The notes beneath the pieces were generated by a model, which worked only from the letters and a program-made list of their open reading frames with translations, was not told the DNA's origin and searched no databases. Positions 22,682 to 28,214 of a stretch of DNA of 28,214 nt are shown in pieces. The DNA comes from Betaproteobacteria bacterium (lineage in GTDB: Bacteria > Pseudomonadota > Gammaproteobacteria > Burkholderiales > SG8-41): assembly GCA_025363575.1 (NCBI GenBank), contig JANYDM010000129.1, positions 1-28,214 on the forward strand, in the 5' to 3' direction. Numbering within the stretch: the first letter of the stretch is position 1; each line of letters starts with the position of its first letter. A program made the translations under genes and the position numbers.

Positions 22682-23461
22682 ATGGACTTGGGCATTCGAG
22701 GCCGCACGGCACTGGTGTGGGGCGGCAGCCGCGGCATGGGCCGCGCCGCCGCCCTGGCGCTGGCGCGTGAAGGCGTTGCAGTTACCATAGCGGCCCGCAA
22801 CGCAGAGACTCTCTGCCAGTCCGCTGCGGATATTTCCGCAGCAGCGGGCATCGATGTAAAAACAGTTGTTGCGGATCTAGCTACCGCCGAAGGTCGCGGC
22901 GCGGCGCTGGCCGCCTGCAGCACTCCGGACATTCTCATCAATAACGCCGACGGCCCGCCGCCTGGCGATTTTCGTCAGTGGACGCGAAATGATTGGGTAA
23001 CAACGCTGGACGCGGTAATGCTCGGGCCTATCTTCATGATTCAAGCCGTGGTGGACGGCATGATCGCGCGCCGGTTCGGTCGCATCGTGAATATCAGCGC
23101 GCGCACGGTAAAAAGCCCGCAGGCCGAAGGCGGTCTTTCGAACGGCGCGCGTTCAGGGCTGATCGGCTTCGTCGCGGGGTTGGCACGCCAGACGGTACGC
23201 CACGGCGTCACCATCAACAATTTATTGCCGGGCATCTTTGATTCCGATGCGCAGCGTCAGCACGTGAAAAGCATAGCTGCGATGACGGGGCGCGATTATG
23301 ACGCTATCTGGGCGGCGCGCGCACAGGAAAATCCGGCCGGCCGTTATGGCCGTCCCGAAGAGGCCGGCGATTACATTGCGTTCCTGTGCTCGGCCAACGC
23401 GGGCTTCATCACGGGACAAAGCCTGATGATAGACGGCGGCCAGTACCCCGGCACCTATTAA
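22682..23461 (+). CDS. SDR-fold protein with altered catalytic motif
   Basis: This 259-residue SDR has a nucleotide-binding GGSRGMG (14-20) and an NNAD (87-90) in place of the usual NNAG. Ser139 is in place, but the YxxxK pair is missing: the aligned stretch reads SNGAR (153-157), putting Ser for Tyr and Arg for Lys. The remaining fold, including the C-terminal MIDGG, is intact. It may still act on a substrate by another route, or bind without catalysis. It is divergent from the DapA-family gene (39 nt apart) and ends in a TTAA shared with the flavoprotein gene on the opposite strand. Confidence 0.82.
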   Translation: MDLGIRGRTALVWGGSRGMGRAAALALAREGVAVTIAARNAETLCQSAADISAAAGIDVKTVVADLATAEGRGAALAACSTPDILINNADGPPPGDFRQWTRNDWVTTLDAVMLGPIFMIQAVVDGMIARRFGRIVNISARTVKSPQAEGGLSNGARSGLIGFVAGLARQTVRHGVTINNLLPGIFDSDAQRQHVKSIAAMTGRDYDAIWAARAQENPAGRYGRPEEAGDYIAFLCSANAGFITGQSLMIDGGQYPGTY

Positions 23462-24705
23462 AAGCGCTGGGCGCTGAAAGGCTGCACGTCGATAGACGGC
23501 GCACGCCCGCACACGAGGTCAGCGACGATTTTGCCGGTGGCCGGCGCGCCGCACATGCCGACGTGACCGTGGCCAAATGCATAGAACGCGTTGGAGTAAC
23601 GCGATGATGGCCCGATCACCGGCAGCGAGTCCGGCAATGAAGGCCTGAAGCCAAGCCATTGACTCACGCGCGATTCATCGTTGTCCGCCAGCAGGCCGGG
23701 CAGCATGCGCTGCCCCTGTTCGAGCAGCACGCGGGCGCGCGCCCAGTCCGGTGGCGCATCGAGGCCGGCGAGTTCTATCGTGCCGACCAGCCGCAAACCG
23801 GTCTCCATCGGCGTAACGCCAAAACTGCCATCGACGAATATCGCCGGCGTGCGCACCGTCTTTTCCGGGTTCATGACTATCGTGTGATAGCCGCGTTCCG
23901 TTTCGAGCGGGACTGCATCGCCGAGTGCGGCGGCGAGCTTGCCCGACCATGCGCCCGCAGCGAGAACGACAGCACTCGCGGCATGTACGGCGGATGCCGT
24001 GCGCACGCCGGTCACGGCGCGGCCGTTGTGCTCGAAGCCCGTGACTTTTTCGCGCACGATACGGGTGCCGCGTTCGACGACGTGGCGCGCTAATGCCTGC
24101 ACCAGTCGCAACGGGTTCGTCGTATGCCCGTTCGCGGCAATCAATCGCGCACGCGCAAATCCCGCCCCAAGGTCGGGCTCGCGTTCGGCGAGCGCCGGGC
24201 CTTCGATCTCTTCGATTTCCACGCCATTTCGCCGCCGCAGATCCATGGCGCGGGCATCACCGCGCCAACTCGCTTCGCTCGCGTAGAGATAAAGCATGCC
24301 CTCCTGGCGCAAGAGTTCCGGCACGCCGGCGTCTCGCACAAGCGGCACGTAGTGAGAGAGCGCATCCTTAAGCAGCGCACGCAGGGCTTTCGCCTGCGCC
24401 TCCACACGATCAGGAGCTGATGCCGCGACGAATCGCGCGAGCCACGGCAAGAGCCGCGGCAGATAGGACCAGCGCATGGTGAGCGGTCCCTGAGTATCCA
24501 TCAGCCAGCCCGGGACTTTCGTCAACACGCCGGGCATGGCCACCGGCACGATAGACGAAGCGGAAAACATGCCGCCGTTGCCGAACGAAGCCCCCATACC
24601 GGGATCTCCGTGATCGATAAGCAGGACTTCACGGCCCTCGCGCTGCAACGAAGCCGCCGCGCAGACGCCGATGATGCCACCGCCGATTACGATTACGGGT
24701 GGCAT
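23458..24705 (-). CDS. FAD-dependent amino acid dehydrogenase (DadA-like)
   Basis: This 415-residue DAO-family flavoprotein opens with the Rossmann GGGIIG (8-13) that binds the FAD ADP part, then GASFGNGGMFS, typical of DadA-type D-amino acid dehydrogenases. It closes with the second FAD contact region, FYAFGHGHVGMCGAP. Such enzymes pass electrons to the respiratory chain at the membrane. It starts 10 nt after the ccmI stop on the same strand and could be co-transcribed with ccmFGHI. Substrate could be a D-amino acid, hydroxyproline or similar; it cannot be fixed from sequence. Confidence 0.85.
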   Translation of the reverse strand: MPPVIVIGGGIIGVCAAASLQREGREVLLIDHGDPGMGASFGNGGMFSASSIVPVAMPGVLTKVPGWLMDTQGPLTMRWSYLPRLLPWLARFVAASAPDRVEAQAKALRALLKDALSHYVPLVRDAGVPELLRQEGMLYLYASEASWRGDARAMDLRRRNGVEIEEIEGPALAEREPDLGAGFARARLIAANGHTTNPLRLVQALARHVVERGTRIVREKVTGFEHNGRAVTGVRTASAVHAASAVVLAAGAWSGKLAAALGDAVPLETERGYHTIVMNPEKTVRTPAIFVDGSFGVTPMETGLRLVGTIELAGLDAPPDWARARVLLEQGQRMLPGLLADNDESRVSQWLGFRPSLPDSLPVIGPSSRYSNAFYAFGHGHVGMCGAPATGKIVADLVCGRAPSIDVQPFSAQRF

Positions 24706-24715
24706 GCCTAACTTC

Positions 24716-25948
24716 TCAGGGGACCACCGAGTCGATGACGATGGCGATATTCTTGTCGCCCAATTTGGCGCCCCTGACAGTGGCCTGCAGGTCGCCGCTT
24801 TGCGGTGTGGCGTCGGCTGATTTCGATATACGCGCGCCGATTACGATGTTGGAAAATTTCGATAATTTCATTTCAGTCGACATCGCGAGACTGTCGTCGA
24901 GATGAAACTTCGCCGGCAGGTCCTTGACCTGCATGCGCATGACGGCAAGCGGCATGCGCGGCCCCTGCGCCGCGCGCGCAAACACGAAGACCGCATCGGT
25001 CGGCGCGGCTTTGTCGGCGAACTTTCCGTTCAGCGTTACACTGCCTTCTACGCTCGCGGCCGACGGCGATGTTGCACCCGATGAAGGTTTCGCAGCCGGT
25101 GCCGCCACCGCTTTGATCCCGCCCAGCTGGCGTGCTTCCTCAAGGTTGGCCGCGATTTCGCGCGCGAATTCAGAGCCGGGCTCGGCGCGGCTTTGCAATT
25201 TTTCCCAGTAAGCCACCGCCTTCTTGTAATCCTTGCGCTCGAATGCGGCCGATCCCGCCATCGCAAGCGCTTTCCATTGCGCCGGATCGATCGTCAACGC
25301 CCGCTCGACCATTTGCAGGGATTTGCCGTCTATGTGCCGGTCTTGCAGCAACGCGAGCGCGTCCGCATAGTCCGCCAGCAAATCGGCATTGTCCTTGAGG
25401 ATAGCCGTTGCGCGCTCGTACGCAGCGACCGCCTCCTTGGGGCGCTTCATGACCAGATAGGAGCGCGCAAGCAATGCCCAACCGTTACCGTCGTCCGGCT
25501 TTTGTTCGAGCCTGGCAGCGAGCTTGGCGACCATGGCTTCAACCTCCTGCGGCGTGAACCTGGCCGCCGGGGCATCCGGCTGCGATGACAACGCGCCAGG
25601 CGTGCCGAATTGCATGTACAACGCACCGGCCGCCAGCGGTATCGTAACAGCGAGCACAAATGCCGTAGCGCGCGCACGTGAAGGCAGCGCCCCGCCCTCA
25701 GCGCGCGGCTCGCGCGCCTCCTCGAGCGCGCGGCGCTCGAGATCTTCACGCGCGCCCTTGAACTGATCGGCCGACAATGTCCCGGCTGCGACATCGCCTT
25801 CGAGCTCGGCCCGTTGATCGCGGAGTATCGCGAAATTAGCTTCGCGCGCCTGCACACCGCCGGAGCCGCGCTTACGCAGCAGCGCGGGCAACACCCAGGC
25901 GAGCGCGACCGCAGCCATCACTATCGCTGTCGCGATAAACGCTGTCAT
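24716..25948 (-). CDS. ccmI: Cytochrome c maturation protein CcmI (CycH-like)
   Basis: This 410-residue protein has two N-terminal membrane helices (about 2-20 and 92-112) and a charged cytoplasmic loop between them. A periplasmic TPR region follows (about 140-270, including GNGWALLARSYLVMKRPKEA). CcmI binds apocytochrome c and presents it to CcmFH. The last 110 residues form a beta-rich domain (about 300-410) as in long CcmI/CycH proteins. It overlaps ccmH by 4 nt. Confidence 0.88.
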   Translation of the reverse strand: MTAFIATAIVMAAVALAWVLPALLRKRGSGGVQAREANFAILRDQRAELEGDVAAGTLSADQFKGAREDLERRALEEAREPRAEGGALPSRARATAFVLAVTIPLAAGALYMQFGTPGALSSQPDAPAARFTPQEVEAMVAKLAARLEQKPDDGNGWALLARSYLVMKRPKEAVAAYERATAILKDNADLLADYADALALLQDRHIDGKSLQMVERALTIDPAQWKALAMAGSAAFERKDYKKAVAYWEKLQSRAEPGSEFAREIAANLEEARQLGGIKAVAAPAAKPSSGATSPSAASVEGSVTLNGKFADKAAPTDAVFVFARAAQGPRMPLAVMRMQVKDLPAKFHLDDSLAMSTEMKLSKFSNIVIGARISKSADATPQSGDLQATVRGAKLGDKNIAIVIDSVVP

Positions 25949-26415
25949 TGGCCTCTGCCCTCGCTGTCGCCCAGCAACTCGGCAGCCTTGCGCTGATCGA
26001 TGGCGGATAAGGGCGACTGGTCAACCCGCGGTCGCCGCGCTCGCAGGTAACGCAACAGGAATACGAGACCCAGCAAGAGCAACAGCGGCGGCCCGAACCA
26101 CAGGATCACCGTGGTTGCTTTCAGCGGCGGCCGGTAGAGCACAAAGTCACCATAACGCTCGACCATGAAATCGACGATCTGCGCGTTGCTCCTGCCCTGC
26201 GCGATCTGCTCGCGGATCTGGCGCCTCAAGTCGAGCGCGAGATCGGCGTTCGAATCCGCGATCGTCTGGTTCTGGCAGACGAGGCAGCGCAGCTCTTCGG
26301 CGAGCTCGACCGCGCGCTTGTTTGCGACCGGATCCTCCGGCAGTGGTTGTGCGTTCTGCGCATGAACCATGGCAGTTGCAGCCAGCAGACAGCACAGCGC
26401 GACGAACGCTCTCAT
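25945..26415 (-). CDS. ccmH: Cytochrome c maturation thioredoxin-like protein CcmH
   Basis: This 156-residue periplasmic protein is anchored to the inner membrane. It has a signal peptide (1-19, before QNAQ), the redox motif LRCLVCQNQ (Cys44 and Cys47), a conserved three-helix domain, and a membrane helix at about 103-125. CcmH reduces the apocytochrome CxxCH cysteines for haem attachment by CcmF. This is the short CcmH/CycL form; the TPR part is in separate CcmI. It overlaps both neighbours by 4 nt. Confidence 0.93.
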   Translation of the reverse strand: MRAFVALCCLLAATAMVHAQNAQPLPEDPVANKRAVELAEELRCLVCQNQTIADSNADLALDLRRQIREQIAQGRSNAQIVDFMVERYGDFVLYRPPLKATTVILWFGPPLLLLLGLVFLLRYLRARRPRVDQSPLSAIDQRKAAELLGDSEGRGQ

Positions 26416-26939
26416 GACTGCTGCAATTGCTGCACGAGCGGCAGAATCTTGTTTTGCAGCGCGTCCGGCGTAAGCGGCCCGATTTGCTTGTAACGGATGA
26501 CGCCGGCCTTGTCGATTACGAAAGTCTCCGGCACGCCATACACCCCGTAATCGATACCGACGCGGCCGTCGCCATCAACGATGCTCTGCGTATAGGGGTC
26601 GCCGAACTGCTTGAGCCAGGCGAGCGCGTCGTCGCGCTTGTCCTTGTAGTTGAGCCCGTAGATCGGCACGACGTTGCGTTTGCCCAGTTCGACCAGCACC
26701 GGATGCTCTTCCCGGCACGACACGCACCACGAAGCCCACACATTGAGCAGCCATACTTTGCCGAGCATGTCCTGCCTGCCCGTCAGCTTGCCGCTCTCGT
26801 GCAACTGCGCAAGCTGGAAAGCCGGCGCCGGCTTGCCGATCAGCGGTGACGGCACTTCACGCGGATTGAGCTGCAAGCCGACGGCCAGAAACACCACCAG
26901 CACGACGAACGCCGCGAGAAGAAGCAGGTAGCGATTCAT
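26412..26939 (-). CDS. ccmG: Thiol:disulfide interchange protein CcmG (DsbE)
   Basis: This is a 175-residue membrane-anchored periplasmic thioredoxin. It has an N-terminal helix (5-22), the active site WASWCVSC (Cys72 and Cys75), and the cis-Pro loop YGVPETF near residues 135-141. CcmG reduces CcmH or apocytochrome. The start at 26939 follows the ccmF stop by 13 nt and gives the normal membrane anchor; an upstream in-frame ATG would overlap ccmF. It overlaps ccmH by 4 nt (ATGA). Confidence 0.93.
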   Translation of the reverse strand: MNRYLLLLAAFVVLVVFLAVGLQLNPREVPSPLIGKPAPAFQLAQLHESGKLTGRQDMLGKVWLLNVWASWCVSCREEHPVLVELGKRNVVPIYGLNYKDKRDDALAWLKQFGDPYTQSIVDGDGRVGIDYGVYGVPETFVIDKAGVIRYKQIGPLTPDALQNKILPLVQQLQQS

Positions 26940-26952
26940 TGCGTAAGTACTT

Positions 26953-28214
26953 TCAGCCGGCGACCGCCGGTTTCGCACCGGCGGCAATCGCCGCCGGCTC
27001 GCGCCGGACGCCGCGGCGATAGCGCCGGTCGCACAAAGCGAGCAAGCCGCCCAGCGCCATGATGATGCAGCCGCCCCAGATCCACGTCACGAACGGCTTG
27101 CGATAAACACGCACGCTCCACGCACCATCATTGACGGGCTCGCCGAGCGACACATAGAGATCGCCGAAAAGGCCGGTTGATATTGCGGCTTCGGTCATCG
27201 CCATCTGCTGTGCGTTGTAGATGCGCTTCTCAGGACGCAAGACCATGACTTCACTCCCATCACGGCTGACCGCGATGCTGCCCCGCGCGGCGCGATAATT
27301 GGGTCCTGTCACGCTTTGCACGCCATCAAAGCGAAAGGCATAGCCGCCAACGCTGACGCTGTCGCCAACGGCCATGCGCACGTCGCGCTCACTCTCATAG
27401 CCTTTGACCAGCGTTACCCCGATGATGAAGACCGCGATGCCGCAGTGCGCCAGCAGCATGCCGTAGTACGCGCGCGGCTGGCTCGTGACACGCCGGGTTA
27501 TTGCGCCGTCCAGCGATGACAGCCGTGAATACAAATTGAGCGCAGTGGAGAGCAGAACCCAGAGTGCCAGCGCCAGTCCGAAACTGACGCGCGGCGTCCA
27601 TGCGCCAAGCGCAAACGGCAATGCGAGAGCCGTGACAATGCTGACCGCGAAGGCCCATTTCAGGCGTGTCGCGAGATCAGGCAGGCTCGCTTCCTTCCAG
27701 CGCGCAAGCGGGCCTATGCCCATCAGGAAGATAGCCGGTGTCATCAGCGGCACGAACACGCTGTCGAAGTACGGGGGGCCGACCGAAATCTTGCCTAGCC
27801 CCAGCGCATCGAGAAACAGCGGGTACAGAGTCCCCAGCAGAACCGACCCGGCGGCTGCCACAAGCAGGATGTTGTTTATGAGCAGCATTGATTCGCGCGA
27901 TATCAGCGCGAAAGCGCCGCCGAGGCCGACACGCGGCGCGCGCCACGCAAAAAGCAGCAAGGAGCCGCCGATCACGATCGAGAGAAAGGCCAGAATAAAA
28001 ATCCCGCGCCTGGGATCGGTCGCGAATGCGTGTACCGAAGTCAGCACACCCGAGCGCACGAGAAAGGTACCGAGCAGGCTCAGGCTGAACGCGCAGATGG
28101 CGAGCAATACGGTCCAGCTCTTGAAGCCGCCGCGCTTTTCGGTGACTGCGAGCGAATGCATGAGCGCGGTGCCGACCAGCCACGGCATAAAAGACGCGTT
28201 CTCGACCGGATCCC
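26953..28214 (-). CDS. ccmF: Haem lyase subunit CcmF, partial (C-terminal part)
   Basis: CcmF attaches haem to apocytochromes c at the periplasmic face. The gene runs off the right edge: the codons before the first visible Met read DPVENASF, the end of the WWD haem-handling motif, so the true start lies beyond 28214. The visible part has about 420 of the usual 630-670 residues, including LLGTFLVRSGVLTSVHAFA and about eight helices. A periplasmic loop of about 100 residues, a final helix and an Ala-rich tail follow. ccmE, not in the window, may lie directly upstream. Confidence 0.94.
   Translation of the reverse strand, partial: DPVENASFMPWLVGTALMHSLAVTEKRGGFKSWTVLLAICAFSLSLLGTFLVRSGVLTSVHAFATDPRRGIFILAFLSIVIGGSLLLFAWRAPRVGLGGAFALISRESMLLINNILLVAAAGSVLLGTLYPLFLDALGLGKISVGPPYFDSVFVPLMTPAIFLMGIGPLARWKEASLPDLATRLKWAFAVSIVTALALPFALGAWTPRVSFGLALALWVLLSTALNLYSRLSSLDGAITRRVTSQPRAYYGMLLAHCGIAVFIIGVTLVKGYESERDVRMAVGDSVSVGGYAFRFDGVQSVTGPNYRAARGSIAVSRDGSEVMVLRPEKRIYNAQQMAMTEAAISTGLFGDLYVSLGEPVNDGAWSVRVYRKPFVTWIWGGCIIMALGGLLALCDRRYRRGVRREPAAIAAGAKPAVAG

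Noticed and set aside
1..28214. Insertion sequences, integrases, CRISPR arrays, tRNA or rRNA genes
   Set aside because: Looked for transposase-like frames, terminal repeats, regularly spaced repeats and tRNA-like cloverleaf features; none was seen.

Overview
The window is gene-dense, about 60% G+C by eye, and most likely chromosomal DNA of a betaproteobacterium (Burkholderiales or a close relative). This rests on a Bug-type (TctC) binding protein, a System I cytochrome c maturation (ccm) set, soxCD, and tight operons with 1-8 nt overlaps. No rRNA, tRNA, insertion sequence or CRISPR array was seen. The two edge genes, a membrane protein on the left and ccmF on the right, are cut by the window.

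Region 1 (1-2761): the end of an unknown membrane protein gene, a hairpin terminator usable from both sides, then soxC-soxD on the minus strand. These encode the Moco- and haem-containing sulfane dehydrogenase of thiosulfate oxidation. Nested inverted repeats upstream of soxC look like an operator. Region 2 (2762-10044, all minus) handles molybdenum and tungsten: tupABC (tungstate import), mobB, an unknown 4-TM protein, moaD, moaE, a one-domain ModE, and modABC (molybdate import) behind a clear ModE-type palindrome. moeA (15295-16569, plus) belongs to the same theme. Together these supply the cofactor that SoxC needs.

Region 3 (10158-14923, minus) is the most unusual part. It is a six-gene apparent operon: a TusA-like protein, a DsrE-like protein, a Tat-exported PhnD-like binding protein, a PhnE-like permease, a PhnC-like ATPase, and a fusion of a TusA-like domain to a MetE-type zinc methyltransferase core. 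It reads as import of a small (perhaps methylated) sulfur compound or anion, coupled to protein-bound sulfur transfer and zinc-dependent alkyl transfer. The substrate and reaction are inferred; I know of no characterised system with this composition.

Region 4 (16655-28214): an SDR, an orphan DctP-like protein without a signal peptide, and ccmABCD on plus. Then come a Bug-type binding protein, a DapA-family aldolase, an SDR lacking the usual Tyr/Lys pair, and a DadA-like flavoprotein. The ccmFGHI half follows on minus. The ccm locus is thus split and partly inverted around a roughly 4 kb catabolic-looking module, and ccmE is not in the window. Cytochrome maturation serves SoxD, so sulfur oxidation, Mo/W cofactor supply and haem attachment lie together here.
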